Positions 33,339 to 41,624 of a stretch of DNA of 64,000 nucleotides are shown here, one piece after another; within the stretch, counting starts at the first letter, position 1; every line of letters begins with the position of its first letter. The notes beneath the pieces were generated by a model, which had not been told where the DNA came from, did not search any database, and worked only from the letters and a program-made list of their open reading frames with translations. This DNA is from Streptomyces sp. NBC_00237 (GTDB lineage: Bacteria; Actinomycetota; Actinomycetes; Streptomycetales; Streptomycetaceae), in NCBI RefSeq assembly GCF_026342435.1, contig NZ_JAPEMT010000001.1, positions 2,722,501 to 2,786,500 on the forward strand. The letters are read 5' to 3'. A program made the translations under genes and the position numbers.

Positions 33339-34195
33339 GACACCTCTCCCCGGCCGATGATCCTGCGCGGCGCCACCACGGGAAACGCGGTGTGCCGCTT
33401 GCCGCGCTCCTTGAGGATCACCTTGAGCACGCGCAGCCCGTCGCGCACCGCGCTGAGGTTGCTCATGCCGTGGATGCGCTCGAACTCGTGGCTGGGAATC
33501 TCCTGCACGCGCAGCCCGGCCTTGACGACCCGGATGTTCATCAGGGTCTCCACCTCGAACCCGGTGCAGTCGAGGTCGATCTTGTCGAGGCAGTGCCGCC
33601 AGAAGGCGTTGTAGCCGTAGCAGAGGTCGGTGTACCGGGCGCCGAACTTCTTGTTGACGACCGTGCACAGCACCCAGTTGCCCAGCTTGCGGATGGGCGT
33701 CATGTCGTCGGTGCCGCCTCCGTTCGCGAAGCGCGAGCCCTTCGCGAAATCGGCGCCGGAGACGAGTGCGGAGACGTAGCTGACTATCTCGTGGCCGTCC
33801 GCGGAACCGTCCGCGTCGACCATCACGATGATGTCGCCCGTGCACGCGGCGAATCCCGCGATGAGCGCGTCGCCCTTGCCCTTTCCGGTCTGCTTGACGA
33901 CGACCACGTCCGGGCGGAGTTCCCGGGCGACCGCGACGGTGTCGTCGGTGGAATTCCCGTCGACGAGGACGACTTCGTGAATCCATTCCGGCAGCGTCTT
34001 GAAGACGTACGGAAGGTTTTCCGCCTCGTTCATGGCGGGGATCACCACGCTGACCGGCGGGGTGATGGCGAGATGCGAAGAGATGGGCCGGTACTTCAGA
34101 CTTTTCTTGATCGCGCTGTTGCGGCTGTTTCCGTTCGTGGACGGTTCGCCGAGCGGATCTTGTCCCGGTACCGCAGGTCGGAGAAATGAGCTCAT
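33335..34195 (-). CDS. Family 2 glycosyltransferase (polyprenyl-phosphate/DPM1-like)
   Basis: A 286-residue GT2. ATG 34195 has GAGAGGGAAAAG upstream. SVVIPAMNEAENLPYVFKTL, VVLVDGNSTDDTVAVA, GKGDALIAGF and VMVDADGSADGHEIV (DAD metal motif) match dolichol/polyprenyl-phosphate sugar transferases. FVNKKFGARYTDLCYGYN-like sequence (KKFGARYTDLCYGYNAFWRH) and FEVETLMNIRVVKAGLRVQE support it. No membrane spans. Likely first sugar transfer or polyprenyl-sugar donor synthesis for the locus. Preceded by a leader of about 290 bases. Confidence 0.9.
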   Translation of the reverse strand: MSSFLRPAVPGQDPLGEPSTNGNSRNSAIKKSLKYRPISSHLAITPPVSVVIPAMNEAENLPYVFKTLPEWIHEVVLVDGNSTDDTVAVARELRPDVVVVKQTGKGKGDALIAGFAACTGDIIVMVDADGSADGHEIVSYVSALVSGADFAKGSRFANGGGTDDMTPIRKLGNWVLCTVVNKKFGARYTDLCYGYNAFWRHCLDKIDLDCTGFEVETLMNIRVVKAGLRVQEIPSHEFERIHGMSNLSAVRDGLRVLKVILKERGKRHTAFPVVAPRRIIGRGEVS

Positions 34196-34572
34196 GAGTC
34201 TTTTCCCTCTCCACCGGTGGACCGCCCGCCCCCGGGCGGTCCGGATGAGTTTCCGGTTTGAAGGGGGGTTTCACCCCGGCCAGGACGGAAGAGAACTCCG
34301 TACTGCGTGCTTCGTGCATTCCGTACTGGCTGGGTGAGCTGGCTATTGCTCTGCGCGGATCGCGCCCGGGCAGAGGAAATCCTCGCCGAGCACGGCACCC
34401 CCCTACCGCGCTCCCGCTCCGGCCTTGCCCGCGACGCTTGAGCCCTCCCCTAGAGCCGCTTTGCTCGATGTACCGGTGCGGGTGGATGTACGACGGTATT
34501 GATGATGAGGACCTTATGGCAAGACCTGGAACGTAGCCTCGCTTTTTTGTGACTTTGGCCGTTCTTCGACGG
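34196..34572 (-). promoter_or_regulatory. Long leader region of the glycosyltransferase operon with hairpin
   Basis: 377 bases without a convincing gene and with relatively low GC. A candidate promoter on the minus strand is TTGCCA (34522-34517), 18 bases, TACCGT (34498-34493), which predicts a leader of about 290 bases. Near its end, 34219-34242 form a perfect 10-base stem with a CCCC loop just above the ribosome-binding site. A 68-codon frame on the same strand (34398-34192) ends by overlapping the glycosyltransferase start, but has no good start signal. Confidence 0.5.
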
Positions 34573-35745
34573 TCACATACGGAACCGTCCCGATCGGATC
34601 TCTCCGATCCGTTTGAGTAACTTGTCCGCCGGTTCGAACAGTTCAGGCCGTTCCACCACCGTATTCCGCAACGCCCTGACAGGCGCGCGATGGGCACGGT
34701 GGCCGAATGCGACCGGGTGACGGCGCATCACCCAACCCTCACAAACCTGGATCTCCCGGGTTTTGAGGGAATCCTTGTACTCTTTCTGGCCGCGCCCCAG
34801 ATCGATGTAGGCGATGCCCTCCGAGGCCGCCGACTCCGCGATCTTGAGCTGCATGAGCAGACCCGGTGAGTACTTCGCGAACTCCGGGTCGTAGGCCGGA
34901 AACCAATTCGCGATGATCCTCTCCGACCTCGGGCCGAAGTGCGCCGCGATGGGCCGCCCGTCGGCGTACAGCACCGACAGGAGCCCCGTGAAGGACTCCG
35001 TGCGGGTGTGGAAGAGCTGCTCCACGAGGCGGGTGATCCAGTCCTGCGCGAAGCGGTCCGAGCGGCCCGTCCTGCGGTACTGGGCGGACTTCCACCGCAT
35101 CAGTGTCGCCAGCATCTCCGGGTCCCGCTCGTCGTGCACGTACCGGACCTCGCCGACCCGGCGCCGGAGCCTGCGCTCCTTGGCCAGCGTCGTCTTGAGG
35201 AACTTCGGCGCGTGCACGCGCAGATGGTCCAGGTACGCGTCGTACCCGTCCAGCGTGTCTATCACCGGCGAGGCGAACCTGCCCGTCGCCCCGCTCTCGA
35301 ACCCCGCCTGCCCCTGCGCGAGGTGGTCGAACTCCCAGACCGCGAGCCCGCAGGCGCGCAGCAACCGCTGTGCGTCCCAGGTGAATCCGGGTCTGTGCAC
35401 GATGCCCTGGCTGTCGGAGACGCCGAGGCCCAGTGCCCGGCCGACGCCGGTCACGGATCTCTGGTACGCGAAGAACGCGGCCGCCTCGCCGTCCTCCCGT
35501 ACGACCCCGATCCGCACCCCGCGCCGGCATCTGCCCAGCGCCAGCGCGAACTCGGGGGACAGAAAGGGGTTCGCCAGCTCCGGCGAACCGTGCAGATGCG
35601 CCTTGGACTGCATGGCCGTCCAGGCCGCCCGGTCCGCCGCCGTGAGCTCACCGGGGCGGTGGACCGTGATGTCGGGGATGTCGGGGATGCCGGGCGCGAC
35701 CCCGCGCGGCGTGACGCCGGGGGTCTTCCCGTGGGGCTTGTCCAC
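34573..35745 (-). CDS. GNAT/CelD-BcsL-type acyltransferase with a TTA codon
   Basis: A 390-residue protein of the GNAT superfamily often found in exopolysaccharide loci (CelD/BcsL). GTG 35745 follows the upstream stop by one base. LANPFLSPEFALALGRCRRG and VRIGVVREDGEAAAFFAYQR form the first part; FEFDHLAQGQ-like WEFDHLAQGQ, and ESFTGLLSVLYADGRPIAAH with YIDLGRGQKEYKDSLKTREI, the classic LGRGxxxYK acyl-CoA segment, are at the C-terminal half. It probably acylates sugar residues. Codon 376 (34620-34618) is TTA, so bldA may be needed for full translation. Confidence 0.87.
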   Translation of the reverse strand: MDKPHGKTPGVTPRGVAPGIPDIPDITVHRPGELTAADRAAWTAMQSKAHLHGSPELANPFLSPEFALALGRCRRGVRIGVVREDGEAAAFFAYQRSVTGVGRALGLGVSDSQGIVHRPGFTWDAQRLLRACGLAVWEFDHLAQGQAGFESGATGRFASPVIDTLDGYDAYLDHLRVHAPKFLKTTLAKERRLRRRVGEVRYVHDERDPEMLATLMRWKSAQYRRTGRSDRFAQDWITRLVEQLFHTRTESFTGLLSVLYADGRPIAAHFGPRSERIIANWFPAYDPEFAKYSPGLLMQLKIAESAASEGIAYIDLGRGQKEYKDSLKTREIQVCEGWVMRRHPVAFGHRAHRAPVRALRNTVVERPELFEPADKLLKRIGEIRSGRFRM

Positions 35746-35746
35746 G

Positions 35747-36160
35747 TCAGGATGCCTGCCTTCTCGCCGTACGGCCGCCTGGACGGCGTACCAGTGTGAG
35801 CAGGAAGAGGAGGGCGCTGATCCCGGCGACCGCCGCGACCCCGCCCCTGATCGACCACAGGTGCATGGCCAGCATCGCCTGCGCGACGAGCAGATTGAGC
35901 GCAAGTGCCGCTGCTGACGACGCCACCGCACGCCCCAGCGGTTCCAGTCCGCGCAGCCCATGTGCGACGGCGAGGCCGGGGGTCACGACCATGAACACGA
36001 GTGCGGACGGCGCGCGCAGCGGCGACGGCATGTCCACGAGGACCAGAAAGGCGCCCGCGGCGGCCACGGCCAGCGCGGCCCCGGCGGCCAGCGGAACGAG
36101 TTCGCGGCCCGCTCCGCCGTCCGCTGACGTCTTGTCACTGATGTTCTGCATGGTCTGCAT
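35747..36160 (-). CDS. Small integral membrane protein at the head of the exopolysaccharide locus
   Basis: A 137-residue protein with about four spans: ELVPLAAGAALAVAAAGAFL, PSALVFMVVTPGLAVAHGL, ASSAAALALNLLVAQAMLAM and a last one in GGVAAVAGISALLFLLTLV, then a basic end (RRPGGRTARR). No catalytic motif was recognised. Immediately upstream of the CelD-like gene, with one base between. A role in polymer synthesis or secretion is inferred only from position. Confidence 0.7.
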   Translation of the reverse strand: MQTMQNISDKTSADGGAGRELVPLAAGAALAVAAAGAFLVLVDMPSPLRAPSALVFMVVTPGLAVAHGLRGLEPLGRAVASSAAALALNLLVAQAMLAMHLWSIRGGVAAVAGISALLFLLTLVRRPGGRTARRQAS

Positions 36161-36358
36161 TGGCGACTTTGCCCCCCGACGCGCCGGATGCCGGGCTTCA
36201 ATGTCGCGCAGGCGGCTCCGTGGCGTCAAGGATGCGGAGAGCACGTGAAGAAGATCCGCGTCGAATGTTCTTGGCATGAACACTACCGGTGAGTACCGGG
36301 GGTGGGTACAACTATGGGGCGGCTGCTCACCGTGGTGCGGCCAGCTCAGGGAGGTTCC

Positions 36359-37162
36359 ATGAAACTGACCCGTTTCGCGGCATTCTCGTCCTCGTTCGCG
36401 CTCGCCGGAATACTGGCCCTCACCGGGGCGTCGGCGGCGGGCGCGGCCCAGAAGTCGCAGGCCGTCGACTATGTGGCGCTCGGCGACTCCTACTCGTCGG
36501 GGGTGGGCGCGGGCAGTTACGACGGCTCCAGCTGCAAGCGCAGCTCCAAGGCGTTCCCCGCCCTGTGGGCGGCTGCGAACGCACCCGCCACCTTCGCGTT
36601 CGCCGCGTGCAGCGGCGCCCGTACGGGTGATGTCGTCTCGGGCCAGCTGAGTTCGCTGAGCGCGGCCACCGACCTCGTCAGCGTCACCGTCGGCGGCAAC
36701 GACGCCGGATTCGCCGACGTCATGACCACCTGCGTCCTCCAGGGCGAGTCCGCGTGCATCAGACGCGTCGAGACGGCCCGCGCGTACGTCGACTCCACGC
36801 TCCCCGGCAAGCTCGACTCCGTCTACGACGGCATCAGGGCCAAGGCCCCCGCCGCCCGCGTCGTCGTCCTCGGCTACCCCCGCTTCTACAAGATCGGCGG
36901 CAGCTGTTCGGTCGGCCTCAGCGAGAAGTCCCGCACCGCCATCAACAACGCGGCCGACTACCTCAACGCCGCCACCGCCAAGCGCGCCGCCGACCACGGC
37001 TTCACCTTCGCCGGCGTCGCCTCCGCCTTCTCGGGCCACGAGATCTGCACCCCGTCCCCGTGGCTGCACAGCCTCAACTGGGGCAACATCGGCGAGTCCT
37101 ACCACCCCACCGCCGCCGGACAGTCCGGCGGCTACCTCCCGGTCATGACCTCCACGGCCTGA
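36359..37162 (+). CDS. Secreted SGNH-family lipase/esterase
   Basis: A 267-residue secreted enzyme with a signal peptide (KLTRFAAFSSSFALAGILAL...AGAA). Block I GDSYSSG carries Ser44, block III VGGNDAGF carries Asn, and the catalytic His249 lies in SYHPTAAG; six Cys allow three disulfides. This is the Streptomyces rimosus / S. coelicolor small lipase type, with Ser-His dyad and esterase/lipase activity on acyl glycerols. ATG 36359 has AGGGAGG four bases upstream. Ends in a 20-base overlap with the convergent kinase gene. Confidence 0.93.
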   Translation: MKLTRFAAFSSSFALAGILALTGASAAGAAQKSQAVDYVALGDSYSSGVGAGSYDGSSCKRSSKAFPALWAAANAPATFAFAACSGARTGDVVSGQLSSLSAATDLVSVTVGGNDAGFADVMTTCVLQGESACIRRVETARAYVDSTLPGKLDSVYDGIRAKAPAARVVVLGYPRFYKIGGSCSVGLSEKSRTAINNAADYLNAATAKRAADHGFTFAGVASAFSGHEICTPSPWLHSLNWGNIGESYHPTAAGQSGGYLPVMTSTA

Positions 37163-38900
37163 CCGTCCGGGGCCCGATCGCGTAAGGCTCGACCGGGCTC
37201 GTGGAGACCGGCGGCGAGGTGACCCCGCCCGTGGGGGTGGGGGTCGCCTTGTCGCACGTCACCGAGAACGCGGCCGGGGCGGAGGTCACCGAGCGGGGGC
37301 TGCGGACCTTCAGCAGGACCGAGTCCTGCCAGGTCCCGCCCGCCCGGTGCGTCAGCTCGATGTGGTCGACCTGCCGATTCGTCGTTCCGGTGGGGAAGTC
37401 CAGCGTCTTCCAGTCGCCGCCCGAGGTCTCCCCGCTGCTGGTCGTCCACTGGTACTCGACCTTCTCGGGCGAGCGGTCGATGGTGATCGTCGCGGAGAAC
37501 GCGGGCGCCTCGCCCTCCGGCGCCGGACACGGGCCCGAGTAACTGTCGCGCACCGCATGGACGCTCACCCGGACCGTCTGCCGGGGCGGCGGGGTCGTCT
37601 TGCCTCCGGTGGTGCCGTCGGTGGTGCTGCCGGTGCCGCCGGCGTCACTGCTCCCGGTGGAGCCACTGCCGCTGCCGGTGCCGTCGTTCCCCTCGGTCGT
37701 GGTGCCGGTGCCGCCCGAGGAGCCGGTACTGCTGTCCGTGCCTCCCGAGCCGTTCTGCCCGGCGGTCCCGGCGGTGGCGCCCGGATCGTCCTTCCTGGTC
37801 AGTACGTACACCAGCCCCGCGACCGCGAGCAGCAGCACCGCGATGCCGAGCGCGAGGGCCGCGACCCCGCGCCGGGGCTGTTCCCCGCTGGTGGTGGTCG
37901 CCGTCTGCCCGCCCGCCGGACCGTACGCACCGCTGCCCGACCCGGCCGACGGCACGGGCACGGGCACCGGCCGAGGCGGCGGCGTCGGCGTCGGCGTCGG
38001 ACGGTACGGCGTCGACCCCGTGACGGTGGGGCTGCCGTACACCCCGCCGGTGACGGCCGCCGTGCCGCCCGCCGCGACGATCCGCAGCATCCGGTCCGCC
38101 TCGGCGCCCGACATCCGCTCCGCCGGGTCCTTGCGCAGCAGTCCCTCCAGCACCGGGCGCAGCGCCCCCGACCGGGTCGGCGGCGGCAGTTCCTCGTCCA
38201 CCACCGCCCGCAGCGTGGAGAGCGGCGTGTCCAGCCGGAACGGCGAATTCCCCTCCACCGCCGCGTAGAGCAGCACCCCGAGCGACCACAGGTCCGACTC
38301 GGGCCCCGCGGCCCGCCCCAGCGCCCGCTCCGGCGCCAGGAACTCCGGCGAGCCGATCAGCTCACCCGTCATCGTCAGGGCGGAGGTCCCCTCGACCATC
38401 GCGATGCCGAAGTCGGTCAGCACCACCCGCCCGTCGTTCCCGATGAGTACGTTGCCCGGCTTGACGTCCCGGTGCAGCACGCCCGCCTCGTGCGCGGCCC
38501 GCAGCGCGGCCAGCACCTCGGCCCCGATGTGCGCGGCCCGCTGCGGGGTGAGCGAGCCCTCCGCGTCCAGCACGTCCGACAGGCTCAGGCCCCGTACGAG
38601 CTCCATCACGATCCACGGGCGGCCGTCCTCGGTCGCCACGTCGTACACGGTGACGACGTTCCGGTGCGAGATCCGGGCCGCCGCCCACGCCTCCCGCTCC
38701 AGTCGCTGGTACAGACGCTGCTGGTCGGAGCCCCCGAGACCGGACGGCGCCCGGACCTCCTTCACGGCGACCTCACGCCCCAGCACCTCGTCGCGGGCCC
38801 GCCAGACGACGCCCATTCCGCCCTGGCCCAAGGGGGCCAGAAGGCGGTATCGGCCCGTCACCACCCGGTTCTCGTCAGGCACTTCAGTCACAGGACGCAT
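37143..38900 (-). CDS. Membrane Ser/Thr protein kinase (PknB family)
   Basis: 585 residues. The kinase domain (about 14-275) keeps the glycine loop LGQGGMG, Lys47 in VAVKEV, HRD 143-145 with Asp145 and Asn150, DFG at 163-165, and the APE equivalent APERAL. Then a Pro/Thr linker, a span at about 345-365 (GVAALALGIAVLLLAVAGLV), a Gly/Ser/Thr-rich outside segment and a beta-rich extracellular region (VSVHAVRDSYSGPCPAPEGE). There are no PASTA repeats. It senses an outside signal and phosphorylates Ser/Thr of unknown targets. 3' end overlaps the convergent lipase. Confidence 0.94.
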   Translation of the reverse strand: MRPVTEVPDENRVVTGRYRLLAPLGQGGMGVVWRARDEVLGREVAVKEVRAPSGLGGSDQQRLYQRLEREAWAAARISHRNVVTVYDVATEDGRPWIVMELVRGLSLSDVLDAEGSLTPQRAAHIGAEVLAALRAAHEAGVLHRDVKPGNVLIGNDGRVVLTDFGIAMVEGTSALTMTGELIGSPEFLAPERALGRAAGPESDLWSLGVLLYAAVEGNSPFRLDTPLSTLRAVVDEELPPPTRSGALRPVLEGLLRKDPAERMSGAEADRMLRIVAAGGTAAVTGGVYGSPTVTGSTPYRPTPTPTPPPRPVPVPVPSAGSGSGAYGPAGGQTATTTSGEQPRRGVAALALGIAVLLLAVAGLVYVLTRKDDPGATAGTAGQNGSGGTDSSTGSSGGTGTTTEGNDGTGSGSGSTGSSDAGGTGSTTDGTTGGKTTPPPRQTVRVSVHAVRDSYSGPCPAPEGEAPAFSATITIDRSPEKVEYQWTTSSGETSGGDWKTLDFPTGTTNRQVDHIELTHRAGGTWQDSVLLKVRSPRSVTSAPAAFSVTCDKATPTPTGGVTSPPVSTSPVEPYAIGPRTVRPWRS

Positions 38901-39107
38901 CCCCCGATCCGCGACAGAGCGGCATCATGGTCGAAACCACTCCAAGTTAGCTCAACTCAGCCTCCCTGCCGCCCCCTTGAACAATTACGGTCCGTCAACA
39001 TCGATACCCCTGTGATGAATCCCGTGGGCGGGATACACGCGTGTCATGACGGGGAGATAGGGTTAACCTGCCCGGTGACGGGTGCCCTCGTACGGGTGGG
39101 GAGTGAC

Positions 39108-39383
39108 ATGGAACAGATAACGGTGCGCAGCAGGCCCCGGGTGCCTGCCATCACATGCGGGAGCAGTGCGACCAGTTCGCGGCTCGACCGCCACCTCGCG
39201 GTGCTCGGCGGCCCTGCCGTCCCGCAGCGCGAGACGGCCGAGGCGACGATGCTGATGCGTGAACTGACCTCGCGTGAGGTGCCGCGCACACGCAACACCA
39301 GCAGGGGCATGCGGATCTCCCGCGTCTCGCTGTTCGCGCCGCTCAAGCGGCTCCGCCGGTCCTTGTTCGGCAACCGCGGCTAG
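39108..39383 (+). CDS. Small basic hypothetical protein
   Basis: 91 residues starting MEQITVRSRPRVPAITCGSS. ATG 39108 has GTGGGGAG six bases upstream. It is rich in Arg (14%), has a single Cys, and ends SLFAPLKRLRRSLFGNR, an amphipathic basic tail. From memory, similar short proteins occur in other Streptomyces, but no function is known. The frame is open much further upstream on the strand opposite the kinase gene, where the codons are not real. Confidence 0.6.
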   Translation: MEQITVRSRPRVPAITCGSSATSSRLDRHLAVLGGPAVPQRETAEATMLMRELTSREVPRTRNTSRGMRISRVSLFAPLKRLRRSLFGNRG

Positions 39384-39531
39384 ACGCGGCGGCCGACCCC
39401 GGCACACCAGCGGGCCCGTCCCGCACCGAGCGGGCTTGTCCCGCGTCATACGAAGAGCCGCCCGACTGCCTGTCCATCCGTCATTCCCGGGGCAGTGGGG
39501 CGGCTTCGTGCTGCCCGGCCGGACCCGTCCG

Positions 39532-40806
39532 CTACAGCAGGGCGAACTGGCCGCCGGGCCCCTCCTCGTGGTGGTCGAGCACCGAAGCGGGCCGCCGTAC
39601 GGACGCCGGGACGGGCAGGACGCCCGCCCCGGTGAGCTCCTCCCGGGTGAGCACGTCGGAGAACTCCGGAGCCCCGTGGGCCAGTTCCGCGTACAGCCCC
39701 AGTACCGTCACCAGCTCCAGCAGCTCCGACGACCACTCCTTGGGCCACGCCGAGGGCCGCAGCGCCTCCAGCGGGCCCGCCGCCTCGCCGGTCCGCACCT
39801 CGAACCACCGCTCCAGCACCCGCACCCCGCCCGTCTCGAAGGTCCAGGCCGCCTCCGGCACCGGCGAGATCCGTCCCGTACCGCCGATGATCAGGGACGA
39901 TTCCGCGCGGTCGTACGCGATCGAGCCGGGCCGCGCCGGGACGGCCGCCCGCACATAGGGACGCCGCCCGCCGGGGAGCCGCGGGCGCTCGCCACCCCGC
40001 GCACCGCGCAGCAGGAGGGCACGCAGCCGGTGCCCCCGCTCCAGTCCGTGCTGCCACACCTCGGGATCCCGGGGGAGCGGCACGACCGCGCCCCGGGGGG
40101 AGGGGCGGGCGGTGGCCAGGGCCCAGGCGAGGACGTCCTCGGGGGCGACCTCGCGGCCGTACCGCTCGCCGAGGAAGGCGGTCAGGCCCGGTGTCAGGTT
40201 GGGCTCCCGACCGCCCGGCCTGCGGTACAGGGGCCGGATGCGGCCGGGCCGGCCGGCGGGGGAGTGGCCGTCGGGCAGGAGCGCGGTGGCCAGCAGGGCG
40301 GGCCCCGACGACCCGGGAACGTAACCCTGTTCGACGGTGAAGAGCTGATGCGTGGTGTCCAGCACCCGCCACAGCTCCGGGCGGGCGACGTCGATGAGGC
40401 GGTGGTCGGGGATCAGCCAGTGCTCGTCGAAGGGGCCGTGCAGGACGCGCACCGGCTCCGGGCAGCGGACCGACTCGGCGGCGGGCGGGGTGTCCCCTGC
40501 CCGAACGCAGCTGAGAGCCAGGGGAAGGGTGGTGGCGGTGCGCTGCCCCGGCAGGGCCGCCACCGAGGTCTGCGGGGTGCGCAGGCGGGTCGGCGCGAAG
40601 AGATCGCGCCGGGCCTCGGGCGTCTTCGCCCGTATCACCGCGTCCCAGCGGGCCCGCAGGGACGCGGGGTCGGGGCCGCGCACCCAGCCCCGGCCCAGCC
40701 GCAGCGGCGGCACGGACCACGGCATCAGGTCGTCGAGCAGCACGTCGTCGATCGGTGGGGCGGCGGGCGGCAGGGGCCTCTGCGCGGTACCGGAAACATC
40801 GCTCAC
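39532..40806 (-). CDS. Stand-alone C-terminal domain of a type ISP restriction-modification enzyme
   Basis: A 424-residue protein recognised by the succession WLIPDHRLIDVARPELWRVL, SPAGRPGRIRPLYRRPGGRE, EPNLTPGLTAFLGERYGREV, RPYVRAAVPARPGSIAYDRA and FETGGVRVLERWFEVRTGEA. These resemble the C-terminal domain of LlaBIII-type single-chain restriction-modification enzymes as they are annotated in Streptomyces. No nuclease, helicase or DNA methyltransferase motif is present here. GTG 40806 is preferred: TACGAT lies seven bases upstream on the gene strand, which would give a leaderless message; ATG 40815 and 40824 are alternatives. Function unknown. Confidence 0.65.
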   Translation of the reverse strand: MSDVSGTAQRPLPPAAPPIDDVLLDDLMPWSVPPLRLGRGWVRGPDPASLRARWDAVIRAKTPEARRDLFAPTRLRTPQTSVAALPGQRTATTLPLALSCVRAGDTPPAAESVRCPEPVRVLHGPFDEHWLIPDHRLIDVARPELWRVLDTTHQLFTVEQGYVPGSSGPALLATALLPDGHSPAGRPGRIRPLYRRPGGREPNLTPGLTAFLGERYGREVAPEDVLAWALATARPSPRGAVVPLPRDPEVWQHGLERGHRLRALLLRGARGGERPRLPGGRRPYVRAAVPARPGSIAYDRAESSLIIGGTGRISPVPEAAWTFETGGVRVLERWFEVRTGEAAGPLEALRPSAWPKEWSSELLELVTVLGLYAELAHGAPEFSDVLTREELTGAGVLPVPASVRRPASVLDHHEEGPGGQFALL

Positions 40807-40839
40807 GCCCCGCATCGTAGGCACAGACCCGCGACGCCT

Positions 40840-41595
40840 TTACTGCGTCGGCGACTCCACGGTCACCGAGAAGGAGAACCGGTCGCCCCGGTAGCGGATG
40901 CGCGCCACGTCCACCACGCGCCCCTCGACGTCGTACGTGACGCCCGTGTAGTGCAGGATCGGCGAGCACAGCGGCACCCCGAGGAGCCCGGCCGTCTCCG
41001 GGTCGGCGAGTCGGGCCTCGATGGTGTCGGTGATGCGGCTGATGCGTACGCCGACGACGTCGCGCAGCACCTTCGTCATCGGCCAGCGCTCCAGGTCGTC
41101 GGCCTTCAGCCGGTCGCCGATCTCCGGACGCACCGCGTTCTCGGCCCAGTTGGTGGGCTCGCCGGTGTCCGCGTCGCGGCGCAGCCGCCGGTACGTCATC
41201 ACCCGGTCCACGTCGGGGAAGTGCTCGGCGAGGTCCCCGGGCACCGCCACCGGGCCGTGGCTCAGCAGCGTCGTCGGCTCGCCCGACTGCTGGGCCACGA
41301 TCGCGTCGATCGAGCCGATGAGGCGGCGCGGCGCGCCCCGCCTGGCCCCCGGCTCGATGAACGTGCCCCGCCTGCGGTGCCTGCTGATCAGGCCCTCCGA
41401 CTCCAGCTCCTTGAGCGCCTGGCGCATGGTCAGCACGCTGACGCCGTAGTGCGCGGCGAGCTGCTCCTCGGTGGGCAGCCGCAGCGAGGCGTCGGGCGTG
41501 CGGCCCAGTATCGAGGCGCGCAACGACTGGGAGACCTGGTACCAGAGGGGGAGCTTCCGGTTCAGGACGAGGGAGTCGGGGGCGAAGGCGGTCAC
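40840..41595 (-). CDS. GntR family transcriptional regulator, HutC subfamily
   Basis: A 251-residue regulator. The winged helix is at about 18-80: PLWYQVSQSLRASILGRTPD, LPTEEQLAAHYGVSVLTMRQ, ALKELESEGLISRHRRRGTF. The UTRA effector-binding domain (about 95-250) is of the chorismate-lyase-like fold used by HutC-type regulators. GTG 41595 follows the hmgA stop by 29 bases, so it is probably in the hmgA operon, and it may sense a product of aromatic amino-acid breakdown. No operator for it was proven. Confidence 0.92.
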   Translation of the reverse strand: MTAFAPDSLVLNRKLPLWYQVSQSLRASILGRTPDASLRLPTEEQLAAHYGVSVLTMRQALKELESEGLISRHRRRGTFIEPGARRGAPRRLIGSIDAIVAQQSGEPTTLLSHGPVAVPGDLAEHFPDVDRVMTYRRLRRDADTGEPTNWAENAVRPEIGDRLKADDLERWPMTKVLRDVVGVRISRITDTIEARLADPETAGLLGVPLCSPILHYTGVTYDVEGRVVDVARIRYRGDRFSFSVTVESPTQ

Positions 41596-41624
41596 GGGGT
41601 CTCCGTCGGTCCTGCGGGTACGGG

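Noticed and set aside
34192..34398. A 68-codon frame just before the first glycosyltransferase
   Set aside because: Starts with GTG directly against a G-run with no proper spacing, and has no recognisable sequence; kept only as a remark in the leader entry.
37347..39383. A long open frame on the + strand opposite the Ser/Thr kinase
   Set aside because: It is the usual high-GC shadow of the kinase gene; only its last part, from 39108, has a ribosome-binding site and plausible protein sequence.
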